A stretch of DNA of 64,000 nt from Burhinus oedicnemus (taxonomy: Eukaryota; Chordata; Aves; Charadriiformes; Burhinidae): the NCBI GenBank assembly GCA_008921705.1, contig VFFE01009203.1:631909-695908 (forward strand). The letters are read 5' to 3'. The translations under genes and the position numbers were made by a program. Each line of letters begins with the position of its first letter. Position 1 is the stretch's first letter. Of this stretch, positions 1-12,700 are shown piece by piece. Under the pieces are notes generated by a model that saw only the letters and a list, made by a program, of their open reading frames with translations, made no database searches and was not told where the DNA came from.

Positions 1-400
1 TTATGTTAGAAATAAAGACCTTTTCTATGTGTATTCTTTTAAAAATAAAAAGACTCAAATATTTACAGGTGGTATTCAAATGACTTAAATTTGTCTGTCT
101 AGAGGTCAAGTTCTTAGTCTAAACTAATTGTCCAAAAGTCAACGGAGAGATAGACCAGCTGCAAAGTGTTATTCTACTAATCTTAGATGTTTATCTTAAG
201 ATTGGATAAATGGCTCTATAGAGATATAAGTCTCTGTTAACTGCAGAGGCTACCTTAATGAGTAGTTTAGACTATATGGCTAATTTCAATTGATAAAGTT
301 CAGAGAAATAACAGTGTGTCTGCCTATCTCCTGCCCCCTGCACACTTGACTGCATTATTAAAATCCATCATGGTATTTTTGGAGAAAAACTTTCAGAAAT
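1..400. other. AT-rich non-coding sequence, nothing recognised
   Basis: This is unique-looking AT-rich sequence upstream of LTR copy A. I see no exon-like frame, RNA gene or repeat family. The open frame entering it from the right on the minus strand starts inside the LTR and is not a gene. Confidence 0.6.
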
Positions 401-1471
401 GGTATTGGGTTTACATGGCAAGGTTTTGCTAGTGGGAGAGCTGCAGAGGTGGCTTCTGTGAGAAGACACCAGAAGCCACCCCCATGTCCAATACAGCCAG
501 TTCCAACCAGCTCCAAGAAGGACCCGCTGCTGGCAAAAGCTGAGCCCATCAGTGATGGTGGTAGCACCTCTGGGATAACATAGTTAAGAAGGGGAAAAAA
601 CTGCTGCACAGCAGCAGCTGGGAGAGAGGAATGAGAAAATGTCAGAGCAACAACCCTGCAGACACCAAAGTCAGTGAAGAAGGAGAGGGAGAAGGTGCTC
701 CAGGCACAGGAGCAGAGATTGCCCTGCGGCCCGTGGTGAAGACCATGGTGAGGCAGGCTGTCCCCCTGCAGCCCATGGAGGTTAATGGTGGAGCAGATAT
801 CCACCTGCAGCCCATGGACAACCCCAAGCCAGAGCAGGTGGATGCGCCCTGAAGGAAGCTGCAGCCCATGGACAGCCTATGCTGGAGCAGGTTTTCTGGC
901 AGGACCTGTGACCCCATGGGGGACCACACTGGATCAGTCTGTTCCTGAGGGACTGCACTCTGTGGAAAGTACCCACAGTGGAGCAGTTTGTAGAAAACTG
1001 CTGCCTGAGGGCAGTACCCACGTTGGAGAAGTTGGTGGAGAACTGTCTCCTGTGGGAGGACCCTATGCTGGAGCAGGGGAAGAGTGTGAGGAGGAAGGAG
1101 CGGCAGAGGCAATGTGTGATGAACTGACCACAACCGCCATTCCCCGTCCCATTGCATGGTTCGGGGGGAGGAGGTAGAGAAATTGGGAGTAAAGTTGAGC
1201 CTGGGGAGAAGGGAGGGATGGGGGAAAGGTGTTTTTTTATGTTTGTTCTTATTTCTGACTATCCCACTCTGTTATTAATTGGCATTAAATTAAATTAATT
1301 TCCCCAAGTTGAATCTGTTTTGCCTGTGATTGTAATTATTCAGTGACCTTCCTGTCTTTATTTCGACCCATAGGTTTTTAACTGTATTTTCTTGCCTGTC
1401 CTGTTGATGGAGCAGGAGTGGTAGAGTGGCTTTGTGGGCACGTGGTGGCCAGCCAAGGTCAACCCACCACA
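401..1471 (+). mobile_element. Solo LTR of an avian endogenous retrovirus, copy A
   Basis: Seen: a 1071-bp block that aligns end to end with the block at 18288-19356 (1069 bp), in the same orientation. It starts GGTATTGGGTTT and ends AACCCACCACA, so the ends are imperfect inverted repeats built on TGGGTT/AACCCA; the first T of the canonical TG appears mutated to G. Inside are a purine-rich U3-like part, a block of repeated GGAGCAG units (790-1079) and an AT-rich stretch near 1270-1310 where copy B has its AATAAA. No gag, pol or env lies on either side, so it is a solo LTR. No convincing target duplication remains (GAAAT against GTAAC). Known: LTRs of this form are common in neoavian genomes. 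Inference: ERVL-type, from the 5-bp duplication at copy B. Open frames inside, up to 171 codons, are by-products of the repeat. Confidence 0.85.
790..1079 (+). repeat. Internal minisatellite-like array of LTR copy A
   Basis: The core GGAGCAG or a one-base variant recurs at 790, 831, 884, 931, 980, 1025 and 1070, giving spacings of 41, 53, 47, 49, 45 and 45 bp. The last two full units are exactly 45 bp, so they keep the reading frame and produce a repeated 15-residue pattern. This explains why both strands stay open here. The same array, with the same order of units, is present in copy B, so it belongs to the LTR family and did not arise locally. Confidence 0.8.
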
Positions 1472-4400
1472 GTAACTCAGTTGATTTTCGTCCCTTGAGA
1501 GTGGCCATCATGAGTGAGCCAGCATTTATCATTGGTAGTCACACATTGGTATCTGATCTCAGAGGGACGACCTCATGTATGCAGAGAAGAAATATTCTTT
1601 CAGATATTCTAGTGTAGATCTGCAGGTGAAGAAAATATTGTTTCTTTACTGATGATACTTCTAAGCTCTTTGTGAAATCTAAGGAGAATTCAAAAAGTAT
1701 CCAGTAAGGTCAGTGGGTTGCATTTTTTCTGACAAGGGATTTCAGAAAACTACAATACAATTGGAGAAAGCTGATAATCCAAGAGACCTGTTTGAAAAGA
1801 GCTGAACTGAATGTTTCTTTTAGACCGTATCACCAAACTCAGACTTTTAACACTAAAATTGACAATACCACTCCTTCAGTTTTTCTTGAAAGGCTTCCAA
1901 ATAATTACTTCACAGACAATATTATATTTCACTACCTCATCATTTCATTCTTGTTCAGAAATAATTGCAAAAAGCATGCTTTACCATATATTATTATCTG
2001 ATGATATACTTAATAACTGACATGCAAGTGTGGTGCCTAATGCAGGGTAAGCAGGTACTTGCCTGAACGAGCTTTCTCCACGTGCCTGCTGAAGAATGGA
2101 ATGCAGATGGCCCTTTGCTTCCTTCCCGACAGGCTGCAGCTCTCTAATCCTTGCATTTCAACTCTTTACGTGGACGCACATGAGACAGAACAGGCAAAAT
2201 ACACTGCCCTAAGTAACTATGCACTAAATACCTCAAAATCCTAGCATTACAAGGCTCGGTTCTGAACACCACCTTGCTAGAAAGGTACCGAGTAGCTGAA
2301 GATTGGTCGGAAGAGCAATAGAAAGATGATGAAGAAAGAGACCTGTTTTATGGTGGAATGCTAGAAGAAATCTGAATAGTTTGGCTAAGGAATGACTAAG
2401 AGAAGGACATGAGAAACAGCTCAAAGTATCTAAATGTTCCTAATATCAAAAAAGGTAGAAGAATTAATATGGTGTTATAGAGGACAGCTGAAAGTAAAAG
2501 GATGAACTTAGAAAAAGGAGCAGGTAGGCAGCCAGCTTTAGTATTGCTGTCAATGAATCAGGCTCAGGTATGCCTCAGTTTTCAAAGGACACAAAAAAAG
2601 AGTGAAAAACACACCCTAGAAATTGTATTAAATTTGTAAATTTTTCAGTTAGTAAGATCCTCTAAGAAGAAAAATAAAATAAACTTGGAAATTGCAAAAC
2701 TTAAATATGTATTATACCCCTTATACCCCACCCAGCTTTCTATTTAAATTTTATGAAATGATGTTAGTATAATTTCAAAAATTCAAGACAGTAAATCAGG
2801 CAGCAGATGAACACAGCGTGGAGATATGGGATAGATCTGAGGGCAGAATTGAAGATTTGAATTTCAGAGAAGGTATAATATGATGGATGATGCTTCAGGA
2901 TAATCATAGATGAGTTGGGTTATTTATCTTCTGAATTTGTGTAGAGAATGAAGAAGCAAATGCTGTAGCTTTGAAGTCCACAATAATCAAAAGCAGAAGT
3001 AGAGGAGAAGAAATAAGTAACTATCGCTGGATTATTTAAGGTGATACATGAGGTGTAAATTTAAATTAATTTATATTATATTTGAGTTTAGTGAGGTGAC
3101 GAGACAAGTCTACACAAGACTACAAAGATGAAAAGGAAATTTTGTCCATAAAGGCAGATTTAGGATTCATTGTGACCGGTAGCACAATGCTGAGGAAATG
3201 GATGGGTTACTGCACCTCAAAGAAAAATCAGAGGAAGAACTTCAATAGTAGTTTAACTAATTTTGCTGAACATATTTGAGTACTTTTATTGGCTAGTAGA
3301 AAATCATCTGGTCTGCCAGAATGAGGAAGCTGGCAGTATAAATACTATGAATGAAACACCAAATGTTATTTGCCAACACTGCAGTAAAGTTTACTAGTCG
3401 AGAATATTATTTCAGTAGTTAGATGACATGAACAAAACATCTGGATACAGAAGGCAGCTGAATATTAAAAATGTGTATTCTACTGTATTCTTAAAAAATT
3501 AACATAATTTTTTTTACTATGCAGACCATTACTTTTGGAAACGTTGTTTTTATATAAGAAGTTATTTAGACCCTAAACATTGTATGCATTTTAGTAGACA
3601 TGTCATAATATGCAACTATCTTAACTATACCTTCTGCCAGCACGCTAACAACACTGTTCTTCACAAACAAAATTCACCAGTTTTCACCTGGCTGCCTTCA
3701 CCTCTGTCCTGACTTTGTGACATGTGCAAACAAGTCATCCCGCCAGTACTCCTCACTCTGTGTGCTTCTCTTCCTTCACAGTTCTCTGAACTTTGGCAGC
3801 ATGAGGAACATCATCATTGCTCTCCACAAACCCAATCCATTAAGTTTGCTTCTAGTACAGCCTGCCATAATCAAGGATAGGTTAACTTGGTCCTACTATA
3901 GAGAAGGCACTTTGCCCTTCCGTACTATCCAGGAGTAAAGACAGAGAAGAAAATCCATCTGAGAAGCGGTAAAACCCTGTTAGCCAAGATGGACAACATC
4001 AGTGAAAGATAATGTACATAGATAGTGTCTATATTGTTATGTTTGCCAAGATGACTAACTGAACTCTTACAGGTAATAAATACCCATATATGATATTATT
4101 ATGCATTTACTAATCCCAAACAAGCTGATTTATTCATAATGATTCATAAAAAATTATTTGAGTTGAGTGAGTCATAATACTTTAGATCCTATCTCAGGAC
4201 AGTTTTCCAAAAATCTGCCTAACCCAAATTCCTAACACTAATAAAGGGGCAGTGACTCCCCACACTTACATTATTTTATCTGTCAGCAAATAATAAAGGT
4301 TTTCAACAGTGTGCTTTCAGGCCTTTCTATTGCGAATGTTAGAGAGAGTCTTTAATGCCACCTTCTGGTTTTAGTAAATATGTGTAGCTCCACACCAGCA

Positions 4401-5534
4401 GAGCCACACACTTTAGCTGTCAAGCTGACATATATACAAATCTTACCAAATTTCCATGTTTGTTGTGCATATAGTGCAGCAGTAGATTTCTGAATATTCC
4501 CTTTGTTTTGGTCATCCCTTGTCCACAGGATAAAAAGTGTCCTTTTCACATAGCAAACACAGACAATGAGAGCCATGATTTTAAATACTAGCGGTCAACT
4601 CAAAACAGAATATATGAAGAGTTTAATCTTTACTAACTAAGCTCTGAAATGCATCTGCATGACAAAAATCTGTGGTGGTTCTTGCAGACAAGCATTTACA
4701 TGTATTAGAAACAAATAAACATGCTCTTTTTGCATGTCTGTATCTAAGCAGGGTTTTCTTAATTTGAAACTTAATTGTGAAGATAATATTTAAAAAGATA
4801 AGCTAAAAATGTTGTATTTAATCAACTGTAGCTGTCAGAGGCTGTGACCTCTAACTGTTATATGAAGGAGAAGAACATATTACAGGAGCATCTCGCAACT
4901 TTGTAATTCACTGATCTGGACACTAGGCAGTTGCTACATCTGTAGTTCCTGCTACATTAATAAATTTAGTATGTAACACATGCATTTTAAAGGTTTTTTT
5001 TTTAAGGCTCTTGTTTTGCTTTATGCCAAAATACTAATTTCTAGTAAAAAAACCCACAGCTCCTGTTCCTAGCTGAAGAATACATTTTTGCAGTATCAGA
5101 TGGTGCATTTTGCTAATTTAAACTGTCCGTGATCTGAGCAGCAATCCATGCCCAAAGCACTTGAAGTCTGGGCTCCTGACCTTGATGCTGTGGCTCAAGC
5201 TGTGCTTCTGGAGGACTGGAAGCAGAGCACTACTCCCTGTCCTGCACTATGCAGATGTGGCGTATGCCAAATCTATCAATTGCCTAACTTGTTTGTCTAC
5301 TGACGAGAGAAATTAATACAGTTGTGATTCAGCTTGCAGGACAATCCAGGCTCGATTCAATCAATGGTGCGTTGCTGTTGATTATGACTGTTCTGCCAGC
5401 TAGTCACTAGAGTGCTTCCACAGTCCAGAGACAAGCTACTATAAAGTTCGCCTGACAGACTACAAAGCAAGTTATTACTGGTGTCCACCTGGCCTTTCTT
5501 CAAACAATATAGCTAATACTTCTAATTCTTAGAG
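1472..5534. other. AT-rich non-coding spacer
   Basis: About 4 kb of AT-rich sequence with only short overlapping frames of under 75 codons, none with a recognisable domain. Poly-A and poly-T runs are frequent. I see no repeat family that I can name, no RNA gene and no splice-bounded exon. The part at 5100-5520 is somewhat more balanced in composition, but I do not recognise it. Confidence 0.55.
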
Positions 5535-5668
5535 ATCACAGAATCACAGAATCACGGGGGTTGGAAGGGATCTCTGGAGATAATCTAGTCCAACCCCCCT
5601 GCCAGAGCAGGGTCACCTACAGCAGGTTGCACAGGACGGCATCCAGGCGGGTTTTGAATGTCTCCAGA
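5535..5668 (-). mobile_element. CR1 LINE, short 3'-end fragment
   Basis: Read on the minus strand this is the last ~134 bp of a CR1 element. The left edge carries the complement of the terminal CR1 repeat (ATCACAGAATCACAGAATCA), followed by the complement of the conserved 3' UTR (GGTTGGAAGGGATCTCTGGA, then TCCAACCCCCCTGCC and CAGGTTGCACAGGACGGCATC). Similarity stops at TGTCTCCAGA near 5668, so only the 3' UTR and the extreme end of ORF2 remain. This is the usual severe 5' truncation of CR1 caused by incomplete target-primed reverse transcription. Confidence 0.9.
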
Positions 5669-8600
5669 TGTTGTGGAATATTCAGTGTTATAACACTACG
5701 GTATATTATCTAAAAAAATGTGTTTATTTATTGCTGGTTTTGGAGGATTGCTTCTTATGCACAGCATAAATACAGAACAAATTCTCCATGCCTCACACAG
5801 TATGAGTGAAAATAACAGTTTCATAGAGATAAGGGTATGGGATTCAAGGAACATAGGACAGATCTATAAAACAAAGTAGGTAAGGGTTTTAAAATTCCTG
5901 CACTTCACTAGAATTTGTGTACACTTAGAATGGAGTTTATCTCATCTAACCCTAACAATCTTAAAGTTAGGTATCTGGTCAAAGTTGAATGCCTGATCTT
6001 TAGTTCAGTGTGAGACAGACATCTCCAGAGGGCAGTTTACTTCATTGTAAAATATATGTTCAGAGAAAAAGGTATCCCACATGTTTACGTCAACAAGCTA
6101 GTGCAGAAGCCTATATAGCAAGCCTACACTAGGCACCTAGTTTTTATATGGCTGGAGGAAGAGGATATGGAACCTGTGCTGAAATTTATTGTATTTTTCA
6201 TTCAAGAGCTGATGTTATTTCTTTATAAATAAAGATTTCTTTACTTTGTGCCCTTAAGCTGTACAAACTTTATTTTTTAATGGAGAATACATGTTACTTT
6301 CTTTGTCAGGATTATATATAATATTGTTGCTACAGGATAGCCTATTTACTTACGTTTTAAGTTTCCTTATATGTGGTGAGAAAATATATGTGTGGTGAGT
6401 CAGAATACAGCCACAGTCCAAGACCCATCAGATGTCTGTCTTCTTTGATGCTTTCACAGAGTTGTGCCTTAGTCTCGTTGTATTCCTGACAGAGAGGTTC
6501 ATTCCTAATACCATGAGGATTAGATCAGCCATTTTAAACTGTTCTGTTACCGTATAGCATTTTGTCATCATATGAAAAATCATGAAATTAATTTCCTCTC
6601 TTACTTTCCTTTTAGAAGCTATGCTCAGGTACAGTGCGTTGATCACAGCTATGAAGAGAGGCAGTCACAGAAAAGGTAAATAATATGGCCACAGCGTTAC
6701 TGCCAAGATGTAGTACTATAATGCAGTAAGGGGGCCTCTGCATTTTTCAGTTCAGTCCTACAGGAGTTTTTTTGCCTTCCTTCATTACTCCTATTGCCAC
6801 ATTTCTACTCAGCATCCCCCATCTCCCAAATGTCACTGTGGTTTCCTGTGTCCTCTACAAGCAGCACCTCCAATGTTGATGTTATTGGGAAGTGTTACAT
6901 CAACCGGGCGCTTGGATGTAGGATGTTCATAACACCATTAGTTTTATCATGCGTGAACTGCTCACCGTGGGCAGAGCATCCCTGTGCTGCTTCCCTAATG
7001 TTTAGTTTCTATTGCACAAGCCCCATGGAGCTAACGTGAGTGTGAAAAGTGGATGTGTCCAGGACCTCAGGCTGACTGGCTGACCAGTCTGAACTGAAAT
7101 TTTGACTGGGTTGCAGTATGACAGAAAGACTAAGAAAATGTCCTCAAATACCATCTAGATGGAGGAGAAAAAGTGTCACTGGAGAAGCTGACTCTTAAAT
7201 TAGCCTAGACTTGGTTTGTGGTATTCATTAGAATACAGGACTGGAAGAAGGAATGAAAAAGATAAAATACTACTTCTGCAAATGATGTGGGAGTTCCTTT
7301 TATCCCATGGATTTCCAAAACTCAGATGTTTGAAAGCTGTAGTTTATTTGATTCAACCTCTGCACCTAATGAGATATTTCTGTTTCAGAAGAAAATAGTT
7401 TGGCACTATGTAACTTTCCAAAGTTGCCAGAGAAATCTGTAAAGAAAAAGTTCTTAAATTGCCTTTCTTTATGTTCAGTCATGTCATATTAAAAACACCT
7501 CTCACATTACTAAGAAGCTTCATATAACATAGAACTCCTTGTGTTTGTTTCTGCATACTTTTTCCAGGACTGTCAAACTGAATTTCTCTTTTTTTGTATA
7601 CCACAGCCTAACCCTTGAGAGGAGAAGGCTTTGAGAGCTGCCTAGGTCTCATGCTGTTCTTTCTCTATTACAGCACACTCTTTTTCCAGCATCACGAGTC
7701 AAAAAATGACCCCACAGAGCCATCATGTAGTATAATACATTCTATATGTGCTATTGTTAGATGACTTGGGTTATGACCGATGATGCTGATACCCTCATGA
7801 AAAACAAGAACTTGAAATCCAGACAGCAGCATCTCAGGAAATTCTTGTCTGGGAACTTCATGTCTGAACACACTGAGCTGGAAGAAATTGGTTGTGAGCG
7901 GCCACAAATGAGCCTCACTTACCTACAGGGAAAGTGTATAAAAAACACTGCTTACTAGCTTTGGGGTTAAGACATGACTCAGGAAATAAAGGGATGTCAG
8001 AAATAAGGATGGTACATAGGAGATAGGTGGCTCATTTCACTAGCCAGATCCACCATTCAATTGACTTCTTGGGACAGAAGTGAAACCGACTCAACAGCAG
8101 GCTCCAGCTAAAGAATTTCCACAGCAGGAGAGATTTCATTAACACAGGCAGAGGCTGAAAAGCTGTTTCAATTGCAGAACAGTGTCTCCATTGCTTTTTT
8201 TCCTTTTCCTTTGGGGCCCAGAGAAGCCTCCATGCCAGTCTTTTGAAAGGAGGGAGATAAATCACATGCCTGTGGTCCAAGAAATGGAAAGGTGAGGTGA
8301 GCTTTTGCAGTCTTGCCACACCAGGCGTGGAATGTGGCCTAAAACTTTGAAATTATTTTCTAATATTAATATTTTTGTTAGCAAGGCATGTGTTTACATC
8401 CATTATTTGGGGAGAAGAAAGTTGAAGTGAAAAGCTGTAAGAACATTTCTCTTTTTGAAAGGAAAACTTTTTCCCATAATTTTGGCTCCTACTTTATAAT
8501 TAAATAATTTTACCCCAATTTAAGCTAACTGCTTATCCATCCTTCCATTATATCCCTAGATGAGTCAGTTTCTAACTTGTTCAAAAGGAACAAAGTGATG

Positions 8601-11600
8601 CCACATGATTTTTGGAAAATACATATCCTTAAGGGTATAACTCTAGTGTGCTTTTCACCTTGTGAAACCAACCCTAAGCCTACAGAGGCAGTGTAAAAGG
8701 CTACTCAAATGCAAATAGCTTTTTAGGACCATATGCAAGAAACAGGTAGCCAGAGAAACGGGCTCTGGAAATGTTGTCCTAAAGAGCAGACGTGCAGAGA
8801 TGTACTGCTGACACCTACAAAATGAAACGTACAAAGCATTAAGAAATAAAACTAGAAAAATGAAAAGGTATTTCACTGTTGATCCTAAGTCCTTCTTCAA
8901 AAACACCTGCTTAATAACAAAACACCAAAGAAACTGTAGCATTACGGGAGTCACCAGCTACACATCAAATTGCCAAATGTTTCACTTACTGGCTCTCAGT
9001 CCCTTTGATTTTCCCAAGCATTCTGTGGGAGAGCAGGGGAGTACTTCCAGAAGGCTGAATTCTTGGCTGAATGTGGCTGAAGAGAGGTCAGACCACGATA
9101 ATGGAAATGTAAATCGTTAGTGTCACTTTTTCCTTGCTTTTCACCAATAAAATTTTGGGCTTTAAAAACTAGAGATAAAATATAATATACCCTTACCCAG
9201 ACAAAAAAAATGAGATCAAGAAATCTAACAGTTAACAGAGGAAGTTAACGTATTAAGGCAAAAAGCTTGGTAACTAGCATAAGAAATTATTATTCTTTAT
9301 CTCAGAGCAATGTCATTAGTGGAAATGTATTGTTTAATTTTTTCTGTTAAATTTTTGAGTCAGGACTACCATGAAATGTACACCTTTCTTTGATGAGACT
9401 GTTATAAAAGGCATGTGGTTTTTAAATTATGTTATTTTGCATATAGTTACTTTAAAAATACCCGCACTACAAATACCAACTTCTTTAAGGGGTTAGTGAG
9501 AGCAAGGATACCTTGACAAAAACCTATGAGCCGAAATTCGAATATAAATTTCATGACCCCATTTCTGTACTGTTGAAAGGGTCAAAAATAAATATCCTTG
9601 GAACCAATGGTGTTGAGCCAACTTGCACCAGCAGTAACTGGATACCATTCTTCTAGTGAGGCAGAGAGACATGTTAGGTTTGTTAATGAGCAGCAATGTG
9701 GAAAGAGGGAGTATGATACTGTAGGCTTTTGTTTTAATTGTCTGCTACAGCTAATGCTGTTCTGCTGCAGAATTGTGTCTCAACACAGGGCTTGTACCAG
9801 GTTATGGCAAAATACAGCTTGAACATGGTCTAACTGCTCTCCTATCACTGCAGCATATGAAACTGCAGTTTGCCTCACATTTTTCAAGTATCTTTGTAAG
9901 ATTAAACCCGAACACTTTAATCCTTCTTCTGCTGTATTACAGCTCAGGTTGACTGTCAAGCTTGAATGCTGTGGTGTGGGCAGACATGAACTCCACCGCC
10001 TATCCTCCATGCTGGATGGATGACAGACAGTTTTGATACTGCTGTCCAAATTAGCAAGTAGAAGGATCCAGGAAAACCACACTAAGCAAGACATTTGAGA
10101 CAGTGGATTGTTTTGGGTAACCTATGGAGATCGCTTTCCTGACTATTCTGAGAGTGCCAGAGCCTTGGGATTTTGGGCTGGGTGCTCCCAAGAGCGTGGC
10201 TGTAACATCTGGGACAAGTGATGTGCTACATGTGGGACAGACACTGTTCAGTGGGGAGTGCGCACTCTCAGCTACCGGCTGTTACCATTTCCTTTATCCT
10301 TCCAAGGAGCAGCAGACTCAGTGTTCTCCAGTCTATCTTCAACCTTTCTGCTTCTGTAAATCCTCTTTCCTCTTCCCCTTAATTCTTCCTTTCCATTGAT
10401 GGGCCCAGCCTTTTATTCTTGAGGAAGCAAAATTTGTTTCTCCCTATCTTACGCAAAGTGAACCTTGCAGAGGAGCTGAGATTACTGCTGCATGCCCAGT
10501 GCTGAATGAATCCTGGTGCGTGGCCTTCAGAGAAGAATTGGATTTTATTTAGTCAGCTAAGAGCATGGGCAGAACAACCTCCCTTCTCTGCCCAACTGTG
10601 TAGACAACCTCAAGTTCTAGCTCTCTGATGGAAAGGAATATTCAAATGAAGGGTAGGGTGGAGGTAGAAGAGAAAATGGCAAAGGATTGCAATGCTGGAG
10701 GATGAGGAATTCTTTTGGAGGAGCTAAAATAGGAAGTAAGACATGAGAGAAATCAGGAGAGGTTTTTTTCAGAGATTTAAAGACAAAATCCAATCTAGAG
10801 GATAACAGACATTTGAAATTTAACTTGCATCTGAGGCAGACACTGCTGAAGAAGGAACAAGTGGATGGAAGAAAGAGGACATAAAAGAAGTAGGTTGGAA
10901 CAATCTCTTGTAGAAAGAGAATTGTGTAGATGGGAGTGTTGTTTCTCGTATATCCTAGAAAAAAGCGCAGCATTTAACTGTGCTGTCTACAATTTAGATA
11001 TTTTTTTTTTACATAATTATCTAATATATTGGGTTTTTATACACCTGAACTCACACATGAGATCAATGTGAATTTAGGTACCTAAGTATCCCTGCATCTG
11101 GCCTTACATGCCTATTGGAAAGGATTGATTACTATTTTACTATAAACCAAGGGCTACAATCTGATTTGGCAAATCTCTAGAAATTATTGCTTTGCAGATG
11201 GAAGAGAAAGTGTCTTGAAACCCTTGGAAAATATATTGCTCATACTGATAGACTGGTGAGGAAATAACACCCTAAAAGTGGATAATGGTAGCATAGGGCT
11301 GGGATAGAATCTCAAGAACAATTATTAGTTATACAGACAGAACAGATCATATTAAAACCTTACACCCAGTTTCAGATCCCAATTTGAAGTGCTCCTACAT
11401 TTCCAAAACTTTAAACGTCAAGTGGAGTGTAAGGACAAATGAAGCAAGTCTTGATTACAGAGGAGCAAACCTTTCATAACTGAGTTTAACCAAGGATCAA
11501 ACAGGCTTTACCTTGCACCTGAATATGGCATTAGAAGAGTAACGAGTCATGCCAAGGCATATTTCAGTCTACAAATCCAGTGTTCGCAGTGGAAACGTTC

Positions 11601-12700
11601 CGTCCCTTATTTCTCTGCATCCAATAAATCTGAGGAATGTGCGGTGATGTCTCAGAAGTTACATTCTTCCTGGAGGAAGCAATAACTTTAAAAGAAGTGG
11701 TATATGCCTTGACAGAAAAAGGAATTTAAACATATGGAAAATGGATTCTACAAAATTGGAAATACTTGCAACTATTGCCCCTCTCTTCTAACAGTCTTTG
11801 CCCAAAAATAGAATGGGTTACAGTAAAGGGTTATGGCAGTGCTTGACAGCTACAGCGGTGATAAAGGATCTCACCTATTTTCTGTCAAATAATGAACATT
11901 TTTGTCAATTTAATGTGGTAACAGAATAATTCCACTGGAAACATCAGTAATCAAAGAGTAACTCATTTTGACAATACCTCTAAAACAATAAATGGCTCGG
12001 ACACTATTGTGTATGGAAAGTATGAATAATTGCAACAAAGTCACACATCTAGTGTAACACAATGTATATCTTGAAATAAATGTAGGGTGAAATGAAAATA
12101 CAATCTCGGCACCTTGGCAAGACATTAATTTACTCTAAGTGACACATAAAGTTCTGTAAAGAATTTGTTTTACAGTTTTGTTCATTTTACAATGAAATCT
12201 CCGACGTGTCCATCTTTATGTAACTCTACCTTTTAAAAAACGTTTTTGTGAATTTAGATGAAAGGAAAAGCATTAAATGCTCTAAGTGGCTTTTAGTGGC
12301 AATTCAATATGTGCTATTATGCTGAACTGATTCAAAGACTAAATATGCCTTGCAGTAGTATGAACTGATCTCGCCTCAACAATTTCAGGGAACTTGTACT
12401 GCCATACTAAGTTAAACAAGGTGCTTTTGAAAAAGGCCATGCTTTTCTTCAAGTCCTGAAAAGGACTGAGTATAGGGAACCTATATATGATTAAGAGGAA
12501 CTGTTGTATCCACCTATTCAGCAACAGGTCAGTAATCTTGGTAACAAAATTGTGACCTTACTTCTAATCCCCATGTCATATTTGGATTTAGTCACTGGGT
12601 GTCTTAGTGTTGAGAAGGAGACTATGATGTGATCATTTATGGAAATAACTGCAGTGCCCTGCAGCGTTTTCTTGTTGCTGCAATTGACATTAAGACATCA
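5669..12700. other. AT-rich non-coding spacer
   Basis: About 7 kb with no recognisable gene. The longest frames (9780-10094, 10617-10973 and 8655-8954, all on the minus strand) are 99-118 codons, have no domain or motif that I recognise and lie opposite other frames. There are no microsatellites of note. Nothing here can be assigned to a named repeat by eye; very old repeats could be hidden. Confidence 0.5.

Noticed and set aside
642..1177. Frames of 130-171 codons on both strands
   Set aside because: They lie wholly inside LTR copy A and result from its in-frame repeat; similar frames recur in copy B without shared coding logic.
10617..10973. 118-codon minus-strand frame
   Set aside because: Phenylalanine-, serine- and leucine-rich translation of purine-rich DNA on the other strand, with no domain.
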